Source: JBAYSY01 sp041675885 (lineage in GTDB: Bacteria > Pseudomonadota > Alphaproteobacteria > Rhodobacterales > Rhodobacteraceae). From it: DNA of 64,000 nt. The stretch lies in NCBI GenBank assembly GCA_041675885.1, contig JBAYSY010000001.1, forward strand, positions 1-64,000. Reading direction: 5' to 3'. This document shows positions 16,564 through 25,780 of the stretch, piece by piece. The notes beneath the pieces were generated by a model, which saw nothing but the letters and a program-made list of their open reading frames with translations, searched no databases and was not told the DNA's origin. The position numbers were made by a program, and so were the translations under genes. The first letter of the stretch is position 1. Each line of letters starts with the position of its first letter.

Positions 16564-19371
16564 ATGGCCTTCGGCAAGGGCTGCCATCTGCATCTGATCG
16601 ACGGTTCGGCCTTCATCTTCCGGGCCTATCACGCGCTGCCGCCCTTGACGCGGAAATCCGACGGGCTGCCCATCGGCGCGGTGGCCGGGTTCTGCAACAT
16701 GATGGTGAAATACCTCGACGGCAACGGCGCCGCCGCCGACGCGCCGACCCATGTCGCGGTGGTGTTCGACTATTCCTCCAAGACCTTCCGCAACGACATC
16801 TTCCCCGAATACAAAGCCAACCGCCCCGAACTGCCCGAGGACCTGCGGCCGCAGTTCCCGCTGACGCGCGAGGCGACGCGGGCCTTCAACGTCGCCAGCA
16901 TCGAGATCGAGGATTACGAGGCCGACGACATCATCGCCACCCTGTCCTGCCAGGCGCGCGATCTGGGCGGGCGGGTGACGATCATCTCTTCCGACAAGGA
17001 TCTGATGCAGCTGGTCGGCGGCGGGGTCGAGATGTTCGACGCCATGAAGAACCGCCACATCGGCCCCGAGGAGGTCGAGGAGAAGTTCGGCGTCGGCCCC
17101 GACCGGGTGGTCGATGTGCAGGCGCTGGCGGGTGACAGCGTGGACAACATCCCCGGCGCGCCGGGGATCGGGGTCAAGACCGCGGCGCTCTTGATCAACG
17201 AATACGGCGATCTGGAAACGCTGCTGGAGCGGGCGGACGAGATCAAGCAGCCGAAGCGCCGCCAGACCCTGACCGGCTTCGCCGAACAGATCCGCCTGTC
17301 GCGGCGGCTGGTCGAGCTGAAACGCGACACGCCGCTTGATTTCACGCTGGACGATCTGGAGGTGCGCGACGCCGACCCCGACGCGCTGCTCGACTTCCTC
17401 ACGCGGATGGAGTTCCGCACCCTCAGCAAGCGGGTGGCGGACCGGCTGGGCCGCGAGGCCCCGGCAATCCCCGACACCCCCGTCGCGGCGCCCGAGGCCA
17501 CAGCGGCCCCCGCCCCCGAGGCGCTGCCCTTCGACCACGCCGGGTATGAGTGCATCCGCGACGCCGAGGCGCTGAACCGCTGGATCGCGGAGATCCGCGA
17601 ACGCGGCTGGGTGGCGGTGGATACCGAGACCACCAGCCTTGACGAGATGCGCGCCGAACTGGTCGGCATCTCGCTCTGCGTCGAGCCGGGCCGGGCCGCC
17701 TATCTCCCGCTGGGCCACACCGAGGGCGGCGGCGACCTGTTCGGCGCCTCGAAACTCGTGGATGGCCAGATGCCGATGGCCGAGGCGCTGGCGGCCTTGA
17801 AACCCGTCCTTGAGGATGACGCCATCCTCAAGATCGGCCAGAACATGAAATACGACGCCAAGATATTCGCGCGTCAGGGGATCGCGGTCGCCCCGATCGA
17901 CGACACCATGCTGATGTCCTACGCCATGCACGCGGGCAAGCACGGCCACGGCATGGACACGCTGTCCGAGCAATACCTCGGCCACAACCCGGTGCCGATC
18001 AAGACGCTGCTGGGCGGCGGCAAGGCCGCGATCACCTTCGACCGGGTGCCGGTCGAGGAGGCGGTGAAATATGCCGCCGAGGATGCGGATATCACGCTCC
18101 GGCTCTGGCGTGCGTTCAAGCCCGAACTGCACCGGGCGCAGGTGACCACGGTCTACGAGACGCTGGAACGCCCGCTGGTGCCGGTGCTGGCCGGGATGGA
18201 GATGGCCGGCGTGCTGGTGGACCGCGACGTGCTGTCGCGCATGTCGAACGCCTTTGCCCAGAAGATGGCCGGGTTCGAGGCCGAGATCCACGAACTGGCG
18301 GGGGGGGCGTTCAACGTCGGTTCACCGAAGCAGCTTGGCGAGATCCTGTTCGACCGCATGAGCCTGCCGGGCGGCGTCAAGGGCAAGACCGGCGCCTATG
18401 CCACCGGGGCCGAGGTGCTGGAAGACCTCGCCGCCGAGGGGCACGACCTGCCCGCGCGGGTGCTCGACTGGCGCCAGTTGGCCAAGCTGAAATCGACCTA
18501 CACCGACGCGCTCCAGACCCATATCAACCCCGAGACCGGGCGGGTGCATACCTCCTATTCCATCGCCGGAGCGAACACCGGGCGGCTGGCCTCGACCGAC
18601 CCCAACCTCCAGAACATCCCGGTCAGGACCGAAGAGGGTCGCCGCATCCGGCAGGCGTTCATCGCCCCTCCGGGCAAGGTGCTGGTCAGCCTCGACTACA
18701 GCCAGATCGAGCTGCGGATACTGGCGCATGTCGCGGGCATCCCGGCGCTGAAAGAGGCGTTCCGGCAGGGGCTCGACATCCACGCGATGACCGCATCCGA
18801 GATGTTCGGGGTGCCGATCGAAGGGATGGACCCGATGGTGCGCCGTCAGGCCAAGGCGATCAACTTCGGGGTGATCTACGGGATTTCCGGCTTCGGGCTG
18901 GCGCGCAACCTGCGCATCCCCCGGGCGCAGGCGCAGGCGTTCATCGACACCTATTTCGAGCGTTTCCCCGGCATCCGTGAATACATGGACGCGACCATCG
19001 CCTTCGCGAAGAAGCACGGCTACGTGCAGACCCTGTTCGGCCGCCGCATCCACACGCCCGAGATCAACTCGAAAGGCCCGACCGCGGGCTTCGCCCGCCG
19101 CGCGGCGATCAACGCGCCCATTCAGGGCAGCGCCGCCGACGTGATCCGCCGGGCAATGATCCGGATGCCCGCGGCGATCGAGGGGTTGCCCGCGACGATG
19201 CTGTTGCAGGTGCATGACGAACTGGTGTTCGAGGTGGCCGAGGATGCGGTCGAGGACACCATCGCCCGCGTCCGCGCGGTGATGGAGGGTGCGGCCGACC
19301 CGGCGGTGAAGCTTGCCGTGCCGCTGGTGGTCGATGCCGGACAGGGCGCAAACTGGGCCGAGGCACATTAG
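16564..19371 (+). CDS. polA: DNA polymerase I
   Basis: 935 aa with all three domains: 5'-3' exonuclease (about 1-300, starting MAFGKGCHLHLIDGSAFIFR), 3'-5' exonuclease (VDTETTSLDEMR near 354, catalytic Asp and Glu retained, so proofreading is likely active) and polymerase. Motif A is LDYSQIELRILAH near 710, motif B RRQAKAINFGVIYG near 760 and motif C VHDELVFE near 884. Functions in Okazaki fragment processing and repair. Preceded by GGAGA. A GC-rich convergent spacer with several hairpins follows before the next gene. Confidence 0.97.
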   Translation: MAFGKGCHLHLIDGSAFIFRAYHALPPLTRKSDGLPIGAVAGFCNMMVKYLDGNGAAADAPTHVAVVFDYSSKTFRNDIFPEYKANRPELPEDLRPQFPLTREATRAFNVASIEIEDYEADDIIATLSCQARDLGGRVTIISSDKDLMQLVGGGVEMFDAMKNRHIGPEEVEEKFGVGPDRVVDVQALAGDSVDNIPGAPGIGVKTAALLINEYGDLETLLERADEIKQPKRRQTLTGFAEQIRLSRRLVELKRDTPLDFTLDDLEVRDADPDALLDFLTRMEFRTLSKRVADRLGREAPAIPDTPVAAPEATAAPAPEALPFDHAGYECIRDAEALNRWIAEIRERGWVAVDTETTSLDEMRAELVGISLCVEPGRAAYLPLGHTEGGGDLFGASKLVDGQMPMAEALAALKPVLEDDAILKIGQNMKYDAKIFARQGIAVAPIDDTMLMSYAMHAGKHGHGMDTLSEQYLGHNPVPIKTLLGGGKAAITFDRVPVEEAVKYAAEDADITLRLWRAFKPELHRAQVTTVYETLERPLVPVLAGMEMAGVLVDRDVLSRMSNAFAQKMAGFEAEIHELAGGAFNVGSPKQLGEILFDRMSLPGGVKGKTGAYATGAEVLEDLAAEGHDLPARVLDWRQLAKLKSTYTDALQTHINPETGRVHTSYSIAGANTGRLASTDPNLQNIPVRTEEGRRIRQAFIAPPGKVLVSLDYSQIELRILAHVAGIPALKEAFRQGLDIHAMTASEMFGVPIEGMDPMVRRQAKAINFGVIYGISGFGLARNLRIPRAQAQAFIDTYFERFPGIREYMDATIAFAKKHGYVQTLFGRRIHTPEINSKGPTAGFARRAAINAPIQGSAADVIRRAMIRMPAAIEGLPATMLLQVHDELVFEVAEDAVEDTIARVRAVMEGAADPAVKLAVPLVVDAGQGANWAEAH

Positions 19372-19515
19372 CGAAAAAGGGCAGCACCCGCCCCTTTGCG
19401 GCGCGCTTTCGCGCGCGGCAAGACGCCCGGGCCGGGCCCGCCCTTCGGGCGCGAGGTTGCGGGCCGGGGCCGTTCCCAGGGGCGGGAGGGCCTCGACCCC
19501 TGCCGCGAAGGCCGC

Positions 19516-20670
19516 TCAGAGACCCATCTGCTTGGCGATGATATTGCGCTGGATCTCGTTGGTGCCCCCGCCGATCGGGCCGACGCGGGAGTCGCGGAAG
19601 AACATCTCCATGAGATATTCCGACGAATAGCCGGCGCCGCCCATCACCTGAAGCCCGATATCGGCGCATTTGAAGTTGTTCTCGGAAGTGATGATCTTGG
19701 CGATCGAGGTTTCCCGCACTGCATCCTTGCCCGCGTCCAGCAGGTCGGCCACCCGCCATGTCGCCTGACGCGCGGTTTCCGACAGGATCAGCATGTCGGC
19801 CAGCTTGTGCTGGATCACCTGGAAGCTTGAGATCGGCTGGCCGAACTGGATCCGCTCCCTGGCATAGTCGGCCGTGTAATCGGTGATGCGGAAGCAGTGC
19901 CCGGCCGAGATCGCCGAGAGGCAGAGCCGTTCGACGTTCAGGCAACTCATCAGGTTCTTCCAGGCGCTGCCTTCCTCGCCAAGCAGGTTGCCCGCGGGAA
20001 CCCGCACATTGTCGAAGAATACCTCGTTGGCATGCGTCGTGCGCCGGCCCAGCATCTTGAGCGGGCGGATCTCGACGCCGGGGGCGTCGGCGTCCACCAG
20101 AAGAACGCTCATCCCCTTGTGGCGGGCGGCATTCGGATCGGTCTTGGCGATCACGACCAGCTTGTTGGCGACATGGGCGCAGGTGATCCAGATTTTCTGA
20201 CCGTTGAGCACATAGTCATCGCCGTCGCGCAGGGCCGTCGTCTTGATCCCCGCCACGTCCGAGCCGGTGCCAGGTTCCGACATCGCAAGCGCGAGCTTGA
20301 CCTCACCGCTGATGATCTTCGGCACGATTTCCTTCTTCACTTCGGGGCTGCCGTTCTTGAGGACATGCATCCCGGCGTAGATCACGGTCGTCATATAAGC
20401 CTGCGCAACGCCGGTGTAGTAGTAACCCAGGGTTTCGACGAAAGCGGCCAGATCCCCGTGGCTGCTGCCCATGCCGCCGTATTCCTCGGGGTAGAACAGG
20501 CCCATGAAACCGGCCCCGGCCAGCGCGTCATAGGCGGCGTGCGGGAATTCCCGCCGCTCGTCCATCTCCCGAATGCGATCGAACGGCAGGTGTTGCGAAA
20601 GCAGTTCAAGCGTGCTCGCGCGGATCATGGCCTGATCTTCGGTCAGCCCGGCGGTGTTGATGAGTTCCAT
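19516..20670 (-). CDS. Acyl-CoA dehydrogenase (helix-G glutamate type)
   Basis: 384 aa FAD flavoprotein performing alpha-beta oxidation of an acyl-CoA, with electrons passing to ETF. LALAMSEPGTGSDVAG and NGQKIWITCAHVAN line the flavin and substrate site. The usual catalytic Glu near the C-terminus is replaced (IGGGTNEIQR), while Glu247 in NVERLCLS occupies the position used by isovaleryl-CoA and long-chain enzymes, so branched or bulky substrates are plausible. Third gene of a CaiB-MaoC-ACAD operon, 15 nt after the MaoC stop. Confidence 0.93.
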   Translation of the reverse strand: MELINTAGLTEDQAMIRASTLELLSQHLPFDRIREMDERREFPHAAYDALAGAGFMGLFYPEEYGGMGSSHGDLAAFVETLGYYYTGVAQAYMTTVIYAGMHVLKNGSPEVKKEIVPKIISGEVKLALAMSEPGTGSDVAGIKTTALRDGDDYVLNGQKIWITCAHVANKLVVIAKTDPNAARHKGMSVLLVDADAPGVEIRPLKMLGRRTTHANEVFFDNVRVPAGNLLGEEGSAWKNLMSCLNVERLCLSAISAGHCFRITDYTADYARERIQFGQPISSFQVIQHKLADMLILSETARQATWRVADLLDAGKDAVRETSIAKIITSENNFKCADIGLQVMGGAGYSSEYLMEMFFRDSRVGPIGGGTNEIQRNIIAKQMGL

Positions 20671-20685
20671 TGCACGTTTCCTGTG

Positions 20686-21150
20686 TTATGTCACGGGCGC
20701 GTCGGCGGCGCGCGACTTGACGAGGGTGGACATCAGGCCCGTCTGGACAAGTTCTCCCCTCTGGTTGAAAAGCTCCATACGGCGGACCAGAACGCCCCGG
20801 TCGGGCTTGGTGTTGCTGATCCGGGCCACCTCCACGGTGCTGCGCAGCGTCACGGTGTCGCCGATCAGCACCGGCCTGACGAACTTCCATTCGTCGATGC
20901 CAAGCGCGGCGATGGCGGTGCCGTCGAGATAGCCGATCCGGGCGCTGAGGCCGGTGACAACCGAAAGGCACAGCGTTCCATGTGCAAGGCGCTCGCCGAT
21001 CGGCGTCGTGCGCGCGTGTTCGGCATCCGTGTGCATCGGATTGGTGTCACCGGAAATCCAGGAGTAGGTGACGACATCCGTTTCGGTGATCGTTCTTCCC
21101 GGACTGGTGTCGACCTGCCCAACCTTGAAGTCGTCGATATAGGTGCCCAT
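20686..21150 (-). CDS. MaoC-family (R)-specific enoyl-CoA hydratase-like protein
   Basis: 154 aa hot-dog protein starting MGTYIDDFKVGQVDTSPGRT. The hydratase motif is seen as SGDTNPMHTDAEHARTTPIG, with catalytic-type Asp and His, followed by ERLAHGTLCLSVVTGL. It would hydrate a 2-enoyl-CoA, fitting the dehydrogenase encoded just downstream. ATG 21150 has GGAGGGG three bases upstream; a longer start at 21207 lacks a ribosome site. Middle gene of the operon. Confidence 0.87.
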   Translation of the reverse strand: MGTYIDDFKVGQVDTSPGRTITETDVVTYSWISGDTNPMHTDAEHARTTPIGERLAHGTLCLSVVTGLSARIGYLDGTAIAALGIDEWKFVRPVLIGDTVTLRSTVEVARISNTKPDRGVLVRRMELFNQRGELVQTGLMSTLVKSRAADAPVT

Positions 21151-21224
21151 TTCCCCTCCCGATGGCAGATGTAGCGGTCCGGCGGGGCGCGATGCCCTGC
21201 CGGTCATTGTCCTGCGGTTGTCAG

Positions 21225-22565
21225 TCAGCTTTCCGGCAGCGCGAACCGGCCGAAACCGCCGTCCTGCGCAATCTCGCCGATCCTCGCATCGTCATAGCCC
21301 AGCACCTTTTCCAGCACATCGCGCGTATGCTGCCCGATCAATGGCGCGGCGACGGGGGTGACGACGGGCGTTTCCGACAACCGGATGGGGAGTGCCAGGT
21401 TCGGCACTTCGCCCGCCGTCGGATGCGGGATGCGCGTCACGATGCCGCTGTCGCGGGTGACTTCGGAATTCAGCGCGTCGGCCAGGGTGCGGACCTCGCC
21501 CGCGGGAACGCCTGCACCGCGCAGTTTCGGCTCCCAGAAGGCGAACGGATGCTTGCCGAATTCCTCGTCGAGGATCGCGTTCATCTCGTCCTTTCGCTCC
21601 AGCCGCCCGATGCGGTCCTGCAAGCCGGGGTCTTCGGCGACATCGGGACGCCCGACGGCGCGGAACAGGCGCTGGAACACGGCCGTGCTGGACGAGGAGA
21701 TGAAGAACGAAGCGTCGCTTGCGTGGTACACGCCGGTCGGGGCGGTGTCGTTGCTGGAATTGCCGACCCGCTCTCGTTCGATGCCGTTATGCAGATACTG
21801 CATCGAGCCGAAGCCCGTCATTGTCAGCGCGGTCTCGTAAAGCGACACATCGACCCGCTGGCCACCGCCATTCCTTTCGCGGGTGACCAGGGCCGCAAGG
21901 ATACCGTTCGCGGCCATCAGCGCGGTTGCGGTGTCCATGACCACCGGCTGCACCCGTACTCCGTCACGGTCGCGATAGCCGTTCAGCGACATGAAGCCGC
22001 TTTCGGCCTGCACGACCGTATCGAACCCCAGACGATCGGCGAAGGCCCCGGTGCGGCCATAGGCCGAGATGGCGCAATAGATGATGTCGGGCCGGATCCG
22101 CTTCAGATCCTCATAGCCGATGCCGAGACGCTCCATGACGCCGGTCGAGAAGTTCTCGACCACGACATCCGCGGTTTTCACCAGATCGCGGACCACGGCG
22201 ATGCCGCTTTCGGACTTGAGGTTGAGAACGATGCCCTTCTTGTTGCGGTTCGTCCAGAGAAACGGGCTGCCTTCGCCGTTCAGTGCCGGGTCGGACGGGG
22301 GGAACTGGCGGAAGTCCTCACCCTTGTCCGATTCGACCTTTATGACCTCGGCGCCGAGGTCACCGAGCATCATCGTGCAGAAGGGTCCGGCCACGAAATG
22401 CGTGAAATCGAGTACCCTGATCCCGTGAAGCGGTCCCGCCGACCCGGTGGATTGATGGGTGGGAAACCGGCCAATCGGCCGTTCGGTCATCATGTCCATA
22501 TCTTGCTGTGGCGCACTGCCGACATGCTTCCCCTTCCTCCAGGAGCCACATGCCCGGATGCGCAT
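21225..22565 (-). CDS. CaiB/BaiF family III CoA-transferase
   Basis: About 420-446 aa. It starts the fold with GIRVLDFTHFVAGPFCTMML, then VIKVESDKGEDFR and TNRNKKGIVLNLKSESG, and has the catalytic-Asp region QPVVMDTATALMAANGILAA. Family III enzymes move CoA between a CoA-thioester and a free acid, giving cost-free activation. The start is uncertain: ATG 22565 has AGGAGG only 1-2 nt away, while ATG 22499 lacks a ribosome site. First gene of the operon, with a 17-bp palindrome (22613-22629) upstream and the divergent IclR gene beyond. Confidence 0.9.
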   Translation of the reverse strand: MRIRACGSWRKGKHVGSAPQQDMDMMTERPIGRFPTHQSTGSAGPLHGIRVLDFTHFVAGPFCTMMLGDLGAEVIKVESDKGEDFRQFPPSDPALNGEGSPFLWTNRNKKGIVLNLKSESGIAVVRDLVKTADVVVENFSTGVMERLGIGYEDLKRIRPDIIYCAISAYGRTGAFADRLGFDTVVQAESGFMSLNGYRDRDGVRVQPVVMDTATALMAANGILAALVTRERNGGGQRVDVSLYETALTMTGFGSMQYLHNGIERERVGNSSNDTAPTGVYHASDASFFISSSSTAVFQRLFRAVGRPDVAEDPGLQDRIGRLERKDEMNAILDEEFGKHPFAFWEPKLRGAGVPAGEVRTLADALNSEVTRDSGIVTRIPHPTAGEVPNLALPIRLSETPVVTPVAAPLIGQHTRDVLEKVLGYDDARIGEIAQDGGFGRFALPES

Positions 22566-22612
22566 CCCTCCTTTGGTTCACCAATAGCGAGTCACTGTCG
22601 CAATCATATTTT

Positions 22613-22629
22613 GTCTCAAAATACGGGAC
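22613..22629. promoter_or_regulatory. 17-bp palindrome, candidate IclR operator 1
   Basis: GTCTCAAAATACGGGAC, arms GTCTC/GGGAC around a 7-nt centre, in the AT-rich divergent region between the CoA-transferase gene and iclR-like gene. Closely similar to the sites at 28770 and 27142. Confidence 0.55.
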
Positions 22630-22749
22630 TTTTTCTGGTTTGCAAGCGGAAATCCCGGCCGTCATGAGCTGCCGGGCCGGACCTTTCATGCAATCGCCGA
22701 CATCCAGGCGGTTACCATGGACGGGCGGCTTGCTTGTGTGGCGAAAATA

Positions 22750-22766
22750 GTCTCATCAAGATAGAT
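22750..22766. promoter_or_regulatory. Weaker related half-palindrome upstream of the IclR gene
   Basis: GTCTCATCAAGATAGAT shares the GTCTCA half-site of operator 1, but the other arm is degenerate. Located 35 nt upstream of the regulator start, so autoregulation is possible. Confidence 0.25.
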
Positions 22767-22800
22767 TTGGCGGGTGATACCGCGAGGAGAGACGATCGAG

Positions 22801-23637
22801 ATGACAAAGGACCATGAGACAGACCAGGGGACCGGCAAGCGCACCAGCATCGAACGCGTTCTGGGCATTCTTGATTTGTTCACCGAGGAGCGCCCTGCCT
22901 GGACCGTGGACATGATGATGCTGGAACTGGGCCAGTCCCGGGCCACAACCTATCGGTATGTAAAGGTTCTTGCCGATTCCGGCCTGCTTGCCCCCGCCGC
23001 GGGCGGCAGCTACGTTCTGGGTTCCCGGTTCATCCAGATCGACCGGCAGATCCGGCGCACCGATCCGCTGTTGCGGGTCGCCACACCGATCCTGGCGCAG
23101 GAACAGGCGCCCGTGATCGGCGCCAAGATCATCAGCAGCTTCTACGGAACCCAGGTTCTCTCCATCCATGTGGAGCAGTCCGACCACCTGATCACGCTGC
23201 TGATGGAGCGCGGCCGCACCTTTCCCCTGCTGTTCGGGGCGCCGTCGCGGATCATCCTCGCCTATCTGCCATCCTACCAGTTGCGCAATGTCTACACCTC
23301 GAATCGGGACGAGATCGCGCGAATCGGACTCGGCGACAGTTGGGAGGCGTTCCGGGCGGCCATCAAGAAGATCCGCAATGCCGGTTACTATGTCAGCACC
23401 GGGATGCTCGATCACAGCACCATGGGCGTTGCCGCACCGATATTCCATGCGCCGGGGGTCGTCTCGGCAAGTCTCTGCTATGTCCGGCGGCGCGCGATCT
23501 GCACCGCGGAGGACACCCTGGAACTGACCAGGCTCGTCACGCAGACGGCCCGGCAGATCTCCGGGCAGTTGCAGCAGTTCACACCGGAGGACGGGCAACC
23601 GAGCACCGCCTTCCCGACCCCGCGCGTTGCCGGATGA
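22801..23637 (+). CDS. IclR-family transcriptional regulator
   Basis: 278 aa from ATG 22801, preceded by GAGGAGAG. An N-terminal winged helix (RTSIERVLGILDLFTEERPA, then GQSRATTYRYVKVLADSGLL) is followed by the IclR effector domain (LRVATPILAQEQAPVIGAKI onward, GVAAPIFHAPGVVSASLCYV near the end). Divergent from the CaiB-MaoC-ACAD operon and next to the TRAP operon, so it probably responds to their substrate or its CoA-linked product. Three shared palindromes in the nearby intergenic regions are candidate targets. Confidence 0.92.
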   Translation: MTKDHETDQGTGKRTSIERVLGILDLFTEERPAWTVDMMMLELGQSRATTYRYVKVLADSGLLAPAAGGSYVLGSRFIQIDRQIRRTDPLLRVATPILAQEQAPVIGAKIISSFYGTQVLSIHVEQSDHLITLLMERGRTFPLLFGAPSRIILAYLPSYQLRNVYTSNRDEIARIGLGDSWEAFRAAIKKIRNAGYYVSTGMLDHSTMGVAAPIFHAPGVVSASLCYVRRRAICTAEDTLELTRLVTQTARQISGQLQQFTPEDGQPSTAFPTPRVAG

Positions 23638-23771
23638 CCACGGGCACCGCCGCCTGACGCCCCACAGCGCGGTCGATGCCGCGTGGCGGTGCGCGCGGGA
23701 GGCCGGGGAATTTCACCTCGGCGCTTCCGGGGGCAATCCAGCCGCCGACGGTACTGGCCGCCATCGACGGG

Positions 23772-23796
23772 AAAAGGGGCCGGTCAACCCGGCCCC
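23772..23796 (-). terminator. Intrinsic terminator of the TRAP operon
   Basis: On the minus strand GGGGCCGG-GTTGA-CCGGCCCC, a perfect 8-bp stem with a 5-nt loop, is followed by TTTT. It lies 15 nt past the DctM stop. Confidence 0.85.
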
Positions 23797-23810
23797 CCCC
23801 CCGGGAATCC

Positions 23811-25115
23811 TCAGCGCCCGGTCATCAGGTTGGGAAGATACATGATGAGATCGGGGAACATCAGGATGATGGCGACGATGACCACCTCACCGATCAGGAA
23901 GGGCGTGACCCCCTTGAACACCTTGGAAAGCGGAATGTCCGGGCGGACACCGTTCACCACATAGCAGTTCAGACCGACGGGGGGCGTGAGCATCCCGATC
24001 TCGATCAGCTTCACCAGCAGGACGCCGAACCAGACCGGATCGTATCCGAGGCCGAGGATGACCGGGAAGATGATGGGAAGGGTGAGCATCATCATGCCCA
24101 TTCCGTCAAGGATCATGCCCAGGACCAGATACAGCAGGACGATCCCCAGCATGATGACCCACGGTTCCGTGTCCATCCCGACCACGAGATTGGTGAGCGA
24201 GGTCGGCAGGCCCGTGAAGGCAAGGAACCGGACGAACACCATCACGCCCCAGATGACGAAGAAGATCATCGCGGTGGTCTTGATCGTCTCCAACAGGCCA
24301 TCACGCAGCCCGGACATGGTAAGGTTTTTTTGCAGGGCCATCACGAAGATGATCGCGGTGGCGACCGCGGCCGATTCCGTAGGCGTCATCCAGCCGAAGT
24401 AGATACCGCCAAGGATCACCCCGACGACCAGGAAAATCCCCGAGACCGAAGGCAGGGTCCTGAGCTTTTCGCGAAAGGTCGTCGCCTCCAGCCGGGGCGC
24501 AAGATCAGGCCGGATCATCACGACGACGGTGATGACGACAAGATAGACGGCGAGGGAGATCAGGCCGGGAACGAGACCCGCGATCAGCAGTTTGGCGATC
24601 GAGGCTTCGACAAGAATGCCATAGATCACCAGAAGGGCGCTTGGCGGGATGAGGGCGGCCAGTGTCCCGCCGACCGCGACGACCCCCGCGGCAAGCGTCT
24701 TGCTGTATCCGCGCGATTCCATCTCGGGCATGGCGAGTTTGGTGAAGACCGCCGCACTGGCGGTGCTGGCCCCCGAAACCGACGCGAAACCGGCAGACGC
24801 AAGCATGGTCGCGGTGGCCAGCCCCCCCGGGGCCCGGCCGACCCAGGTTCGCGCGGCATTGAATGTTGCGCTGGTTATCCCCGCATACATCGCCAGAAAA
24901 CCGATCGCGATGAACAGGGGAAGCACACTGAGGGAATAGTGTGCGGACTTCGTATAGGGGATTATGCCCGCGAGATTCGCGGCGACTTCGAAGCCGCGAA
25001 TGGAGATAAGGCCGCATATGCCGGTGAAGGCAGCAGCATAGGCCACAGGGACGCCGACCACGATAAGAAAGACGAGCGCTGCGATCCCGAGATAGCCAAT
25101 GGTAATGGGGTCCAT
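23811..25115 (-). CDS. TRAP transporter large permease (DctM-like)
   Basis: 434 aa with about twelve membrane segments, the ion-coupled channel subunit of a TRAP importer. Typical features: GVPVAYAAAFTGICGLISIR near the start, ASAGFASVSGASTASAAVFT in the first repeat, GIYFGWMTPTESAAVAT mid-way, and MLTPPVGLNCYVVNGV near the end. It is the last gene of a P-Q-M operon transcribed leftward, followed by a strong terminator. Substrate is unknown, but the neighbouring CoA enzymes suggest an organic acid. Confidence 0.95.
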   Translation of the reverse strand: MDPITIGYLGIAALVFLIVVGVPVAYAAAFTGICGLISIRGFEVAANLAGIIPYTKSAHYSLSVLPLFIAIGFLAMYAGITSATFNAARTWVGRAPGGLATATMLASAGFASVSGASTASAAVFTKLAMPEMESRGYSKTLAAGVVAVGGTLAALIPPSALLVIYGILVEASIAKLLIAGLVPGLISLAVYLVVITVVVMIRPDLAPRLEATTFREKLRTLPSVSGIFLVVGVILGGIYFGWMTPTESAAVATAIIFVMALQKNLTMSGLRDGLLETIKTTAMIFFVIWGVMVFVRFLAFTGLPTSLTNLVVGMDTEPWVIMLGIVLLYLVLGMILDGMGMMMLTLPIIFPVILGLGYDPVWFGVLLVKLIEIGMLTPPVGLNCYVVNGVRPDIPLSKVFKGVTPFLIGEVVIVAIILMFPDLIMYLPNLMTGR

Positions 25116-25144
25116 CTTCAGTCCTTGTGAGTCTGGTCGAAGGC

Positions 25145-25705
25145 TCAGTGCAAGCGCAACGAGAATATCTGCGACGGTGCCTTCGGGTGGGCGACGAGAC
25201 GGAGGGCCTCAAGAAGCTGGATCGCGATGCGCAGCAAGAGTACGAAAAGCGCAAAGGTCACCACGCCGATGCCGATCCATAGCGGGATGCCGATATCGGG
25301 GGTGTCTCCGCCCAGTTGCCACGCCCGTTGCAGGTTTGCGTTGCTGCCCTTCACGAAAACGGCGACAACGAAACCGGCGATCCCGAGGGCCAGACCTTCA
25401 AGCAGCCATTGGGCGCGGCCGAAGGCCCGGCCGACGACAAGGGTCATGCGGATATTGCCGAACTGGCTTTGGCAATAGGCGATCCCCAGCGTTGCGACGG
25501 CGACCATGAACTGTTCCACAAGGTCGTAACCGCCGCGAATAGGGGTGTTGAGCACGCTTCGCGCGATCACTTCAACGCAGCCGAGCACCATGAGAACAAG
25601 CACGAAGGCGCCGGCAAGGATCGCGCTGAGACGCTCAACGGGTTTCAGCAGCCGATCCAGTAGCAGAACCATGCTTTCCAACTGCATTCCTCCATGTTGT
25701 GTCAC
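25145..25705 (-). CDS. TRAP transporter small permease (DctQ-like)
   Basis: 186 aa, four membrane segments. The hallmark GCVEVIARSVLNTPIRGGYDLVEQ follows the first helix, and AYCQSQFGNIRMTLVVGRAF contains the conserved His/Gln-rich loop position. It pairs with the large subunit encoded 29 nt downstream. The start may be at 25705 or at ATG 25684 (the M in QLESMVLLLD); the longer form is reported. Confidence 0.9.
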   Translation of the reverse strand: MTQHGGMQLESMVLLLDRLLKPVERLSAILAGAFVLVLMVLGCVEVIARSVLNTPIRGGYDLVEQFMVAVATLGIAYCQSQFGNIRMTLVVGRAFGRAQWLLEGLALGIAGFVVAVFVKGSNANLQRAWQLGGDTPDIGIPLWIGIGVVTFALFVLLLRIAIQLLEALRLVAHPKAPSQIFSLRLH

Positions 25706-25780
25706 CGATGGTGATCAGGGCACCATCGGCGATATCGTGTTGCGGATCGCAGCAGATGCCGCGCATTCCACCGGGATGAT